64,000 nt of DNA from Proteiniclasticum sp043951855 (GTDB lineage: Bacteria > Bacillota > Clostridia > Clostridiales > Clostridiaceae). How positions within the stretch are numbered: the stretch's first letter is position 1; the number at the start of each line of letters is the position of its first letter. The position numbers were made by a program, and so were the translations under genes. Shown piece by piece: positions 7,846-15,806 of the stretch. The notes beneath the pieces were generated by a model. It was not told the origin of the DNA, did no database searches, and saw only the letters and a program-made list of their open reading frames with translations. The stretch spans positions 1 to 64,000 of the forward strand of contig NZ_JBINJW010000002.1 in the NCBI RefSeq assembly GCF_043951855.1. Direction: 5' to 3'.

Positions 7846-8262
7846 TTACACCTCGCTTTCTATCAAACTATATAGGTACTCCGCTCTTGTAACGGGATCA
7901 TCTGGAAGTTTACCTTCTGATTTTCTCATCTTGAATCGTTCTATAGGTGAGGGAGCAGTAAAAGCTGCAAGCTCTACAATCCGCCCTAAGTCCTTCGCAC
8001 GTTTATTTCTAATCTCTTCAGCCTTATCAAATGTTTCTTTATCTATGATTGCTGGATATACGTCATTTCCGAGATAAAGGATATTTTTCAAAATACGCCC
8101 CATTACTGAATGCGTCTTCTCAATACCTGCCTGTTCACCAGCCACTGTAAGGGAAAGTCCTGATATATATTTTTCAAAGAACTCCTTTACTTGACCTGCT
8201 GCCTTCTCATCGACAGTTATGACTCCGTCTTTAACTGTATATCCGTATGGTACATATGCCAT
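7846..8262 (-). CDS. Small recombinase-domain protein lacking the catalytic domain
   Basis: A 138-residue protein resembling only the recombinase (DNA-binding) domain of large serine recombinases: GYTVKDGVITVDEKAAGQVKEFFEKYISG and ILKNILYLGNDVYPAIIDKETFDKA. No serine catalytic region is present, so it cannot cut DNA by the family mechanism. Its ATG lies immediately before the stop of the upstream recombinase gene, and its own stop is one base from the next start, so translation is coupled. I infer an accessory or directionality factor working with the two full recombinases. Confidence 0.75.
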   Translation of the reverse strand: MAYVPYGYTVKDGVITVDEKAAGQVKEFFEKYISGLSLTVAGEQAGIEKTHSVMGRILKNILYLGNDVYPAIIDKETFDKAEEIRNKRAKDLGRIVELAAFTAPSPIERFKMRKSEGKLPDDPVTRAEYLYSLIESEV

Positions 8263-9831
8263 TTATCTCACCACCTTTTCTATAAGGGAAAGTCCACATT
8301 TCATTTTAAAGGTTAGTTCATCCCTTGAATTTACAATGATGTTTTCTACAAACTTTTCAAAAGCTTCATCTGTATAATTGCCATCAAACTTATCTGCTGA
8401 CACATAATCAAGAAGTGCCTTTACCTCGTCTGCCTGAGAAGAGCCACTTGTAAATGACATGACTAGGTTCGTCTTCTCAGCAGTAATATTTTTTATTTCT
8501 TTATCCAGAACATTTCGTTCCTTGTTAAAAAGAGCTGGTTCAAGAAACCCTTTTGTCATAAGACCAATCAGTGTATTGCGTTCTTCGGTTAATTGCTCCA
8601 TGCGTTTATCTATGGCATCAATTCTTGCAAGATCGCATTCTTCATCAATCTTGTTTATAGAATCATAAAGTGGCTGCAGTATTAGCTTTTTGCTGAATGC
8701 GAGCTTATTCATCATGGTTGAGAATGTTACTTTTATCTCTCCATCACGCAAAAACAACATGGAGCAGCTGTCCTTGTCTTCAATATGTCCAATGCAGCTC
8801 CAAGCAATATAACTTCTACCAGCAGAGTAGTTTGTTCTTCTCCTAAACTTGGACCCGCATTCTCCACAGATAATTCTTCCGCTTAGTTCATATCTATTTT
8901 GATACACACTTTTACTAGCCGATTTATTACGATGCCTTGTTCTTTCACTTATTAGCTTTTGTGCCTTAGAAAACACTTCTCTGCTAACGATAGGCTCATG
9001 GTGATTCTTGCAGTAAAACTGGTCTTTTTCACCTTTGTTAAAATGGCGATTGAAGTTACTATCCGTGTATGTCTTTTGAAAGAGCGCATCACCTTTGTAT
9101 TTTTCATTTCGGAGCATCTCAATCACTGTGCCAGGACTCCAATGATTACCTCTTCTTGCAGGTATCTTATCCCTGTTCAGTCCCTTTGCGATAAGATTGC
9201 CACCTTTCCCTAAAAGGCATTCTGAAAAAATGCGTTTAACTATTTCTGCTTCTTCTGGAACGATGACCATTTCACCATTTACATTGGCATAACCGTAAGG
9301 AGGAATACTAATAACATATTTACCATTTTGAAATCTTTTATTGATGGACCATGTTATGTTTTGTGAAATGGATATTGACTCTTCAGCGGCAAACCCAGAT
9401 AAAATAGAAAGCATTAATTCACTTTCCATATCACCCGTATTCAGATTTTCTTTTTCAAAATAAATATAAACACCGATATCCATTAGATGCCTTACCAGCT
9501 CTAGGCAATCCGTAGTATTTCGTGCAAAACGGCTGATGGATTTGGTGATAATAAAATCAATCCTATTACTTTCACAATCACGAATCATACGGAGAAGTTC
9601 AGGTCGTTTTTCCTTCTTAGTGCCTGATATGCCTTCGTCATAATAAAGCCCGACAAACTCCCATTCTGGATTGGATTTAATATAGTTTTCATAGTGTTCC
9701 CGCTGAGCTTTAAGGCTTACCAGTTGGTCATCGCTATCCGTTGAAACCCTAGCATAAGCGGCAACTCGAAGTTTGTTTTTTGATAGCTGTGATTTTGGCA
9801 GTTCATCTATTTTCGTTATCTTTTTCATCAT
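8263..9831 (-). CDS. Large serine recombinase (first gene of recombinase cassette)
   Basis: A 522-residue serine recombinase: AAYARVS with catalytic Ser30, KSISRFARN, a recombinase domain containing WSPGTVIEMLRNEKYKGDALFQKT, a zinc-ribbon CGECG...C, and a C-terminal coiled coil. It is paralogous to the recombinase at 6282-7844 but clearly diverged, so the pair could act as two different subunits, as CcrA and CcrB do in SCC elements (analogy, inference). The start follows GTGAGGTGAG. An unusual shared promoter-like sequence lies 20-40 bases upstream. Confidence 0.9.
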   Translation of the reverse strand: MMKKITKIDELPKSQLSKNKLRVAAYARVSTDSDDQLVSLKAQREHYENYIKSNPEWEFVGLYYDEGISGTKKEKRPELLRMIRDCESNRIDFIITKSISRFARNTTDCLELVRHLMDIGVYIYFEKENLNTGDMESELMLSILSGFAAEESISISQNITWSINKRFQNGKYVISIPPYGYANVNGEMVIVPEEAEIVKRIFSECLLGKGGNLIAKGLNRDKIPARRGNHWSPGTVIEMLRNEKYKGDALFQKTYTDSNFNRHFNKGEKDQFYCKNHHEPIVSREVFSKAQKLISERTRHRNKSASKSVYQNRYELSGRIICGECGSKFRRRTNYSAGRSYIAWSCIGHIEDKDSCSMLFLRDGEIKVTFSTMMNKLAFSKKLILQPLYDSINKIDEECDLARIDAIDKRMEQLTEERNTLIGLMTKGFLEPALFNKERNVLDKEIKNITAEKTNLVMSFTSGSSQADEVKALLDYVSADKFDGNYTDEAFEKFVENIIVNSRDELTFKMKCGLSLIEKVVR

Positions 9832-9851
9832 CTCACCTCACTTTCTGCTAT

Positions 9852-9870
9852 TACATATATCACTCTAAAA
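9852..9870 (-). promoter_or_regulatory. Shared 19-base promoter-like element, copy 1
   Basis: On the minus strand TTTTAGAGTGATATATGTA precedes the recombinase operon. The identical 19 bases occur at 36774-36792 upstream of another operon. In both places TTGxTA lies 16 bases before TGATAT, a plausible -35/-10 pair. A phage-specific co-regulated promoter is likely. Confidence 0.5.
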
Positions 9871-9889
9871 GGCAATAATAGCAAGTGTT

Positions 9890-10105
9890 TCAGGGCATTA
9901 TCTCGGCTAACTTCGGAGAGAATTTCTGGCGGTTTAATGCTGATATTTTGTGTAGTTCATCTTGTGTAATCTTGCCCTCTTTATAGAGCATGCCTACAAT
10001 GCTCTCAGCTATATAAAAGTCATATTCTTTCTGTAACTGTTCTTCTGACATCGGTTCTGTCTCACCCTTGATAGGAGAACCATCTTTCACTTCAATAATG
10101 TTCAT
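9890..10105 (-). CDS. Small SHOCT-like protein upstream of the recombinases
   Basis: A 71-residue protein starting at 10105 behind AGGAGGTG; a longer frame would overlap the polymerase gene. The C-terminal half (FYIAESIVGMLYKEGKITQDELHKISALNRQKFSP) has the short helix - GKITxEEF - helix pattern of SHOCT-like oligomerisation motifs. Its ribosome site is the 3' arm of the hairpin at 10113-10144, so translation may be controlled by RNA structure. Function unknown. It lies just upstream of the recombinase promoter. Confidence 0.65.
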   Translation of the reverse strand: MNIIEVKDGSPIKGETEPMSEEQLQKEYDFYIAESIVGMLYKEGKITQDELHKISALNRQKFSPKLAEIMP

Positions 10106-10112
10106 AAAAAAA

Positions 10113-10154
10113 CACCTCCTACCTGGTAGCCACGGTGGGAGGTGAAATCTGATG
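10113..10154 (-). ncRNA. Repeated RNA-like motif, copy A
   Basis: On the minus strand CATCAGATTT, then 13 bases, then GGCTACCAGGTAG. The same arrangement with the same 13-base spacing occurs at 14402-14445 and 48303-48344. Here CACCTCC and GGAGGTG form a perfect 7-bp stem around the conserved core, and its 3' arm is the ribosome site of the 71-residue gene. Probable cis-acting structured RNA. Confidence 0.6.
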
Positions 10155-10160
10155 TTTTCT

Positions 10161-12101
10161 TTAATCTTTCTTATAAAAATCGCATTCGTAGCCATCGGCA
10201 TCAAGGAGCAGTCCCTTTGCCCAGGGAGGTACTCTGCCCATCTGCTTGCATACCATATCAAGTGACAGGCTTTGATCAGCCTCAATAATTACTTCATCGT
10301 GTACATGAGCCACAATGCTACAAGTGCTAAGTGTCTTCATGGCATACATTAAAATATCACGGGAGATTGCTTGAACAATGTTTTCTACAAACTTGGGTCC
10401 ATAACTTTCAAGCCGCTCCCATTTCTTTGTAGCACCAACTCCCTCATAAGTAACTGATTCACCACCGAAGATATTTTCTCCAATATTAGGCTTTACATAG
10501 GCAAGCTTTCTGCCAGAAGGAAGAACAATAAACAGCATTCCACTCATGTAATGAAACTTGATATTTTGAACTTCTTGAGACTTTTTTTCCTTAATGCATT
10601 TCTTAACTTCTCTATCCACATCCCACCAGAATTTTACGATGTATGGATTGGCCTGCCTCCAGGCATTAACAAGGGGTTTTAGTTCTTCTTCTAAAATTCC
10701 CATCTCTAAGGCTCCCATAGCCTTTAAAGCACCCACTGATCCACCATAACCAAGTGCCAATTCTGCGATTTTACCTTTCTGCCTTAAATGAGCATTTACA
10801 CCATGCTTTTCAACAGGGACTCTAAACATCTGTGATGCCGAGGCACAATATATATCACCACCATTTGCGAAAACTTCATTTCGCCACTGTTCACCCGCAA
10901 GCCAAGACAGCACACGAGCTTCAATAGCAGAAAAGTCAGCAACTATAAACTTATTGCCTTCTTTTGGTACAAAGGCTGTGCGGATAAGTTGTGAGAGCGT
11001 GTCAGGTATATCTTCGTAGAGCATTTCAAGGGTTTCATGATCACCGCTCTTTACTATGCCTCGTGCCTCTTTTAAATCCGGCATATGGTTCTGAGGTAGA
11101 TTTTGTAACTGCACAAGCCTTCCTGCAAAGCGACCGGTTCTGTTTGCACCATAAAATTGGAACATTCCTCTGGCACGTAAATCTGCACAAACAGCATTCT
11201 CCATTGCCGTATATTTCTTAACGGACGATTTTGCAAGCTGCTGACGGAGTTTAAGAACTTCAGACAAGTCATCCGGTGCATCCTTTAATAGTTCTGCCAC
11301 AGCCTTTTTGCCAAGAGTGTCTGTCTCAAGACCATTTTCAGCGAGCCAACCTTTCATCTGCTGTACCGAGTTTGGGTTATCAAGTTCTGTTATTTCCTGC
11401 ATCTGATTCATCAACTTAGTATGAGAAATCTCATCTGTTGCAATCGCCTGTTTTACAAAATCCATGTCTACCTTAATGCCGCGGTCATTGATTTCTTGGT
11501 CGAGAAGATATTCATCCCATATTTCATCTGGCACAGGAAACTTAATAAGTCTTTGCTGAATTAACATTTCTGTTTCAACATCACGCTTGTTATAGGCTAC
11601 AAACTTCTGCCACTTTTCCATTTCATCACTTGGTAGATTACGGTTTCTACCACCATTTGTTTTGGTAGGATTACACGGAACACAAAAATATCTGATTAGG
11701 TCTTTCCCTTCCGTAAGTTTTTGTTTTTCAAGCCCAAGAACGGCTCCCACACCTTCCAAAGAAAGGGGAAGTCCCATATAGGCTGACCACACCATTGAAC
11801 ATTTCCACGATGAAGGGTTTAGATAAGATCCAAAAGGATATCCAAGGTAACGAGAAAGGCATACACGTTCAAACTGAGCGTTAAATGCCCACTTGGTAAT
11901 GTCTTCATCAGTTAAGGCATCCAGTATATCGCTAGGTATCTTTTCTCCGGCCATTAAATCTATCACCTTAACTTCGCCACCATCAACAGAATAGCCAAAC
12001 AAAATTATTTCAAAATCATCTGCCTCCACATAGCGATAAACTCCGCTCTTTTGTAAGTTTATAGATGAGTAGGTTTCGATATCGATTTCAAGATTCTTCA
12101 T
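10161..12101 (-). CDS. Phage family-A DNA polymerase with 3'-5' exonuclease
   Basis: A 646-residue replicative-type polymerase. The exonuclease domain has D7-x-E9 (IDIETYS), NAQFE near 74-78 and Y170-x3-D174. The polymerase domain has motif A DFSAIE (389-394), motif B RQKGKIAELALGYGG (440-454) and motif C HDE (about 601-603). This is the short phage type without a 5' nuclease domain. The start follows GGAGGTAGGAA. It is third in the DUF2800 / DUF2815 / polymerase module and will copy the phage genome. Confidence 0.92.
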   Translation of the reverse strand: MKNLEIDIETYSSINLQKSGVYRYVEADDFEIILFGYSVDGGEVKVIDLMAGEKIPSDILDALTDEDITKWAFNAQFERVCLSRYLGYPFGSYLNPSSWKCSMVWSAYMGLPLSLEGVGAVLGLEKQKLTEGKDLIRYFCVPCNPTKTNGGRNRNLPSDEMEKWQKFVAYNKRDVETEMLIQQRLIKFPVPDEIWDEYLLDQEINDRGIKVDMDFVKQAIATDEISHTKLMNQMQEITELDNPNSVQQMKGWLAENGLETDTLGKKAVAELLKDAPDDLSEVLKLRQQLAKSSVKKYTAMENAVCADLRARGMFQFYGANRTGRFAGRLVQLQNLPQNHMPDLKEARGIVKSGDHETLEMLYEDIPDTLSQLIRTAFVPKEGNKFIVADFSAIEARVLSWLAGEQWRNEVFANGGDIYCASASQMFRVPVEKHGVNAHLRQKGKIAELALGYGGSVGALKAMGALEMGILEEELKPLVNAWRQANPYIVKFWWDVDREVKKCIKEKKSQEVQNIKFHYMSGMLFIVLPSGRKLAYVKPNIGENIFGGESVTYEGVGATKKWERLESYGPKFVENIVQAISRDILMYAMKTLSTCSIVAHVHDEVIIEADQSLSLDMVCKQMGRVPPWAKGLLLDADGYECDFYKKD

Positions 12102-12118
12102 TTCCTACCTCCATTCCT

Positions 12119-12150
12119 AAAAAACAGGTGGCAGAGGAAGTACCTCCACC
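12119..12150 (-). terminator. Hairpin with T-run between DUF2815 gene and polymerase
   Basis: On the minus strand GGTGG-x-GGAGG and CCTC-xx-CCACC pair and are followed by TGTTTTTT, just before the polymerase ribosome site. It looks like an attenuator that lowers polymerase expression relative to the single-strand-binding protein. Confidence 0.55.
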
Positions 12151-12171
12151 ACCATCAATCGATCCTTTCTT

Positions 12172-12723
12172 TTAGGCAAGGAAGTCATCATCTACAAGCG
12201 TTGAAAAATCATCTGCTGCAGATGTCTTTCCACCAAGAGGCTCTCCATCCTTAATTTTTTGAATATTACCCAAACCACAAGCAACACCTTTATTACCGTT
12301 TGAGTTAAAAGCATAGAAATTGAGTGAAACTCTACCATAGCAACCGCTGTACACTTCGCTGCGATCCATAATAGGTTTAACACTTTTATCTACAATCTGT
12401 GGAGCAGTTTTGCTATTGGCATTGATAAAATAATGCCCCTTATAAGCCTCATCATCACGCTCTACATCTCCGTCACGCAGTGGCAGTTTAATTGCCGCTT
12501 TGTTCGGTTTCTTTCCACCAAATTTAGCGATGCCTTCCTCAATGGCTGCATCCACTGCAGCATTTATAGCATTAATGGTTTCTGTATCGTCTTTGGGAAT
12601 AAGCACAGATACGCTATATTTTTCTGCGCCACCGTTGATGGATACTGGCTCCCATCCGTGAAAATAAGAAAGCCTTGTGTTTACACCTGTAATAACTTTA
12701 GCTCTGTTTTCGATTTTACTCAT
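12172..12723 (-). CDS. DUF2815 family phage protein, probable ssDNA-binding protein
   Basis: A 183-residue protein of the DUF2815 family: NTRLSYFHGWEP near the N-terminus, then KYSVSVLIPKDDTETINAI and the C-terminal acidic DDFSTLVDDDFLA. Acidic tips of this kind are typical of single-strand-binding proteins that recruit partners. The start at 12723 follows GGAGGGTTAATATT, where the ribosome site overlaps the end of the upstream DUF2800 gene. Gene order with DUF2800 and polymerase A is the standard replication module of clostridial siphoviruses. Confidence 0.8.
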   Translation of the reverse strand: MSKIENRAKVITGVNTRLSYFHGWEPVSINGGAEKYSVSVLIPKDDTETINAINAAVDAAIEEGIAKFGGKKPNKAAIKLPLRDGDVERDDEAYKGHYFINANSKTAPQIVDKSVKPIMDRSEVYSGCYGRVSLNFYAFNSNGNKGVACGLGNIQKIKDGEPLGGKTSAADDFSTLVDDDFLA

Positions 12724-12727
12724 AATA

Positions 12728-13864
12728 TTAACCCTCCATAATTTCGTTAAATTCGTTTTTTGCATCAGCTACGTTCATCGCCGGTCTTTTATCCGAGTTA
12801 GGGACAAGAGTCGGCTTGCCCGGTGGTTTATAAATGAGGTTTCCTAGAATTTCCTCAAATTTGGTTTTACCCATCAATTTTTGCATCTCTGTCATAGGGA
12901 TGAGGCTCTTACGATAAATGTCCTTGTATCCGCTGATGACAGCTTTTTCTGCTACTGCATTTTCATCTTTATACTTTCGAACAGATCGACCTTCCACAAC
13001 CTTAAAACCTTGCCACTCTTTACCGTGATTGACTGCAGCGTCTGTCGCATAAGCAGTTATCTCATTCGCCCATTTGGTAAGGTCGGGAAGAATGGATAGC
13101 ACTTCTTCTATCTCACTATCTGTAAGTAACGGTGGCATCTTAAACTCCATCTGTGCCAGTTTCAGATTTTCATCAGCTCTAGCACGACATCTGCTGGATG
13201 CTCTGCAGAAAGTACACCACGAGCCAGGCATATATTCACCTTCACCTTGATAGGCTTTTGCGGCTTTTGGTTTTAGTTCCTCTTCTGCCCAGGCTTTAAG
13301 TTCTTCTACCGGAACAGTCCATGTGCTGACATTTTCTCTTCGTGGTTGAAAAATTGTCATTGATATTTCTTTGATGTCGTATAGGCTGTCATAAATCTCT
13401 AAAGCGCCTAATGCATACAGTTTCATCTGTGGATTGTCCTCTGCATCCACTAGCACGCCCATACCATATTTGAAATCTACGATGTGAAGTCTATCATCTG
13501 AGATGATCACACAATCTCCTGTCCCAAAACCATCTGGAACATAACAAGAGAAATCAAGACGTTGTTCAATAAGAACGATAGGATCTGTGCAAGACTTTCT
13601 TGCAAGTTCTACCTGCTCCATGATGAAGTCAACGTAGGCATCCGTGCATTCTTCCATTTCATCTGAATCATACTCTGATGTAGGCCTCTTACTTCTGATT
13701 CGAAGTGCCTTTTTTAGCTTGTGTTCAGAGAGGGCATGTGCTGCCGTACCTTCTTTTGCTGCTTCTCCATTTGTGTTTTCAAACTCAAGTTCAAGCCTTG
13801 CAGACGGTAAACAATGAAGCCATCTGTGTGATGAAGATGCAGATAATATTGCATGATTACCCAT
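12728..13864 (-). CDS. DUF2800 family phage nuclease-like protein
   Basis: A 378-residue DUF2800 protein. HAILSASSSHRWLHCLPSARLE opens the protein, and EGTAAHALSEHKL, IVDFKYGMG and the C-terminal cluster C-x2-C-x5-C (WCTFCRASSRC) match the Cas4/AddB-like PD-(D/E)XK exonuclease layout. A role in recombination or replication of phage DNA is inferred. The start at 13864 follows GCGGAGG; its stop lies within the ribosome site of the next gene. The start overlaps the upstream gene by 8 bases. Confidence 0.85.
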   Translation of the reverse strand: MGNHAILSASSSHRWLHCLPSARLELEFENTNGEAAKEGTAAHALSEHKLKKALRIRSKRPTSEYDSDEMEECTDAYVDFIMEQVELARKSCTDPIVLIEQRLDFSCYVPDGFGTGDCVIISDDRLHIVDFKYGMGVLVDAEDNPQMKLYALGALEIYDSLYDIKEISMTIFQPRRENVSTWTVPVEELKAWAEEELKPKAAKAYQGEGEYMPGSWCTFCRASSRCRARADENLKLAQMEFKMPPLLTDSEIEEVLSILPDLTKWANEITAYATDAAVNHGKEWQGFKVVEGRSVRKYKDENAVAEKAVISGYKDIYRKSLIPMTEMQKLMGKTKFEEILGNLIYKPPGKPTLVPNSDKRPAMNVADAKNEFNEIMEG

Positions 13865-14180
13865 TCCCAAGAACCTCCGCATCTTTCAAGATGTCAGCAT
13901 AATAAGCCTTATCAACAGCACTTAACTTGTCAGCACCATACTTCCCAATGATGCCCCGCACTTCAGCGGTAAAGCCAAGCTGACTTTTTTCGGCAAGTAC
14001 CATTCTCACTTTTTCCAGCGAAATATCCGGCTCTTTTGCTTTTTCTGTCTTTGTGGTAGGTGTTTTTTGGGGATCAGAATCGCTATCTGCCATTGCATCA
14101 CAAACCGCTTGTATGCTATCAGCAAGACTTCGCATATCATTTACCACATCAAGCAGTAACTTTATTTTGCTCAAGGTCAT
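13857..14180 (-). CDS. Small phage protein upstream of DUF2800
   Basis: A 107-residue protein with a helical N-terminus (LLLDVVNDMRSLADSIQAVCDAM), a charged linker, and a C-terminal domain ISLEKVRMVLAEKSQLGFTAEVRGIIGKYGADKLSAVD. Related phage proteins precede DUF2800 genes. This C-terminal segment also appears at the end of various phage recombination-associated proteins, but I do not assign a function. It overlaps the neighbours on both sides, so the genes are translationally coupled. Confidence 0.7.
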   Translation of the reverse strand: MTLSKIKLLLDVVNDMRSLADSIQAVCDAMADSDSDPQKTPTTKTEKAKEPDISLEKVRMVLAEKSQLGFTAEVRGIIGKYGADKLSAVDKAYYADILKDAEVLGNG

Positions 14181-14367
14181 TTCCTCCTTTCGTCATCTCA
14201 CAGATAGAGAGTTCCTCGATGCTGTCTCCGGGGATTACAATCGTTACACGCTGTTTTCCCCCAAGAAGGAATCGAAGGATGCGCTCCCTCACGGAAAAGT
14301 TACGGTAAGTAACAATCCCGCCTGTCTGTGGTTTCTTTGAAACACTAATTTTTAGATTGTGCTTCAT
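14149..14367 (-). CDS. Small conserved phage protein
   Basis: A 72-residue protein starting at 14367 after GAGGTGATGGAT. It contains KISVSKKPQTGGIVTYRNFSVRERILRFLLGGKQRVTIVIPGDSIEELSICE, a beta-rich small domain common at the head of replication operons of clostridial phages. Function unknown. It is the first gene after RNA-like motif B and overlaps the next gene by 32 bases. Confidence 0.7.
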   Translation of the reverse strand: MKHNLKISVSKKPQTGGIVTYRNFSVRERILRFLLGGKQRVTIVIPGDSIEELSICEMTKGGNDLEQNKVTA

Positions 14368-14401
14368 ATCCATCACCTCTTTCTGAAGGGCGCTTTTATT
14401 T

Positions 14402-14445
14402 GTTGCCCTCTACCTGGTAGCCTCAGGAGATACATAAATCTGACG
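14402..14445 (-). ncRNA. Repeated RNA-like motif, copy B
   Basis: Minus strand CGTCAGATTT, 13 bases, GGCTACCAGGTAG; same core and spacing as copies A and C. It lies in the leader of the DUF2800/DUF2815/polymerase operon, between the terminator of the upstream cassette and the first gene. The closing stem is weaker here than in copy A. Confidence 0.6.
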
Positions 14446-14452
14446 ATTTAAT

Positions 14453-14491
14453 AAAAAAATGCCCAAGGAAGTTTTAAACCTCCAAGGGCAT
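14453..14491 (-). terminator. Terminator, copy 1 of an exact 39-base direct repeat
   Basis: On the minus strand ATGCCC-TT-GGAGG and CTTCC-TT-GGGCAT pair, followed by seven T. The identical 39 bases lie at 16523-16561. It ends the accessory cassette (14.57-16.33 kb). Confidence 0.8.
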
Positions 14492-14570
14492 AGTTCTATT
14501 TAGGTATTTTCAATTATAAAAAAGTATCGGCATAGCTTGGTATGTGTTACCGTTTATGCTATTTCAATTA

Positions 14571-15098
14571 TTATTTTTTCTGTCTTTCTTCAATTTTCTT
14601 AAGATAATTATTATAGCACTCATTACAAAGAGTTTTTTTCCAACGCATATCCATTCTGATGATTCCTTCTTTCCCACAGTATTCGCAGATTGCTTTGCTT
14701 TTGTTCTCAAATGCACGAACAATTTGTGAAATATCATGCCTTAATTTCTTTTTGGCATCATCATCATTTTCATTATATGGTTCAAATCGTAAAGAAGAAC
14801 CTCCAAGAAAATCAATGGCCTGCAAAGCACATGGCGTATCTTCAAAGGAATAATAAAACCTAAGACTTGCAAATTTCTCTTTTATCTGTTCTACAACAAT
14901 ATCAACAGGAATGCCATCTTGTGTATACCTATCGGTTATAGCCTGACAGAGTTCTCTTATCAATGGATACCACCCTCCAGAGCATTCGCATCCCCATGCC
15001 TGATAAATATTACGAATTGTACTTCTATCCTTTATAGTCATATCTCTTTTCATGAAGGAAAATTCGTCCTGAAGTTTCAATTCATATTCTTCTTTCAT
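14571..15098 (-). CDS. Accessory protein with C-terminal zinc-finger-like cysteines
   Basis: A 175-residue protein of a family seen in phages and plasmids. CSGGWYPLIRELCQAITDRY is the most typical segment, followed by VVEQIKEKFASLRFYYSF. The C-terminus has CEYCGKEG...CNECY, a four-cysteine zinc-binding pattern. Function unknown. It is last in the four-gene accessory cassette and its start overlaps the end of the YbjN-like gene by 4 bases. Confidence 0.65.
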   Translation of the reverse strand: MKEEYELKLQDEFSFMKRDMTIKDRSTIRNIYQAWGCECSGGWYPLIRELCQAITDRYTQDGIPVDIVVEQIKEKFASLRFYYSFEDTPCALQAIDFLGGSSLRFEPYNENDDDAKKKLRHDISQIVRAFENKSKAICEYCGKEGIIRMDMRWKKTLCNECYNNYLKKIEERQKK

Positions 15099-15586
15099 TC
15101 TATATCACCCCACATTTCATCAATAAATACTTTTGCATCATGAAATAATTTCTTGCCTAAACAAACATCCAGTAATGGGATAAATAAGTCTGAATAGTAA
15201 TCAATAGCTGCCTCAATCTCACTTATTGCCATGTGGGGTTCAGCATCTAGAAAATCATACTTTATACGCAAGCTATAAGCCAGATCACCGTATGTATCCA
15301 CATAAAAACGTCCATTAGCTTTAGTATACCAATTCACATAATTTACTGTCTTAAGAACTTCATAATATTCATCACACCCTACTTTCAAAACAGTTGGGGA
15401 AATAAAAGTTAAAATATCAACCCAGGCATCTTGAAATTCCATACTTGTCTGTAATTCATGTGTCTTGCTGTCCATTTGGAACGAAAGATGCAACTCGAAA
15501 ATATTCAGCTTTTCCTTTTTATATAGATACTTAAAATTTTTCTTCAGCAGACTTTCAACAGTTTGCATTGCTTCTGCTCTATTCAT
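15095..15586 (-). CDS. YbjN-like accessory protein
   Basis: A 163-residue protein, start at 15586 after AAGGAGG (8-base gap). Alternating strands and a terminal helix pair (ISEIEAAIDYYSDLFIPLLDVCLG) resemble the YbjN / type III secretion chaperone-like fold. Members of this fold bind partner proteins. It is in the accessory cassette next to the zinc-finger-like protein, but no effector is obvious. Confidence 0.5.
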   Translation of the reverse strand: MNRAEAMQTVESLLKKNFKYLYKKEKLNIFELHLSFQMDSKTHELQTSMEFQDAWVDILTFISPTVLKVGCDEYYEVLKTVNYVNWYTKANGRFYVDTYGDLAYSLRIKYDFLDAEPHMAISEIEAAIDYYSDLFIPLLDVCLGKKLFHDAKVFIDEMWGDIE

Positions 15587-15599
15587 CAGCAGAACCTCC

Positions 15600-15803
15600 T
15601 TAATATAGCTCCGAAAGATACAGTATTCTATCTGCAAATGAAGGATTTATTCTCCCATTAGGATACAGAACTTGAAGCTTGGCGATTGCCTGCTGCCTAT
15701 CAAAATAAGTAAATGTATATGATATTGGCTTACCTATACAAGCACTTTTTCTTCTAAGCGATTGTACATATTTTAATGACCAAGTATTAATAGGATTTTT
15801 CAT
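15600..15803 (-). CDS. Small basic unknown protein of the accessory cassette
   Basis: A 67-residue protein, basic at the N-terminus (KYVQSLRRKS), with no recognised domain. GGGAGG lies 9 bases before the start and within the end of the upstream gene. The spacing and operon position support a real gene. Confidence 0.5.
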   Translation of the reverse strand: MKNPINTWSLKYVQSLRRKSACIGKPISYTFTYFDRQQAIAKLQVLYPNGRINPSFADRILYLSELY

Positions 15804-15806
15804 ACT

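Noticed and set aside
6282..9831. Insertion sequence
   Set aside because: The serine recombinases have no terminal inverted repeats or flanking duplications and fit a prophage integration cassette better. No DDE transposase was seen in the window.
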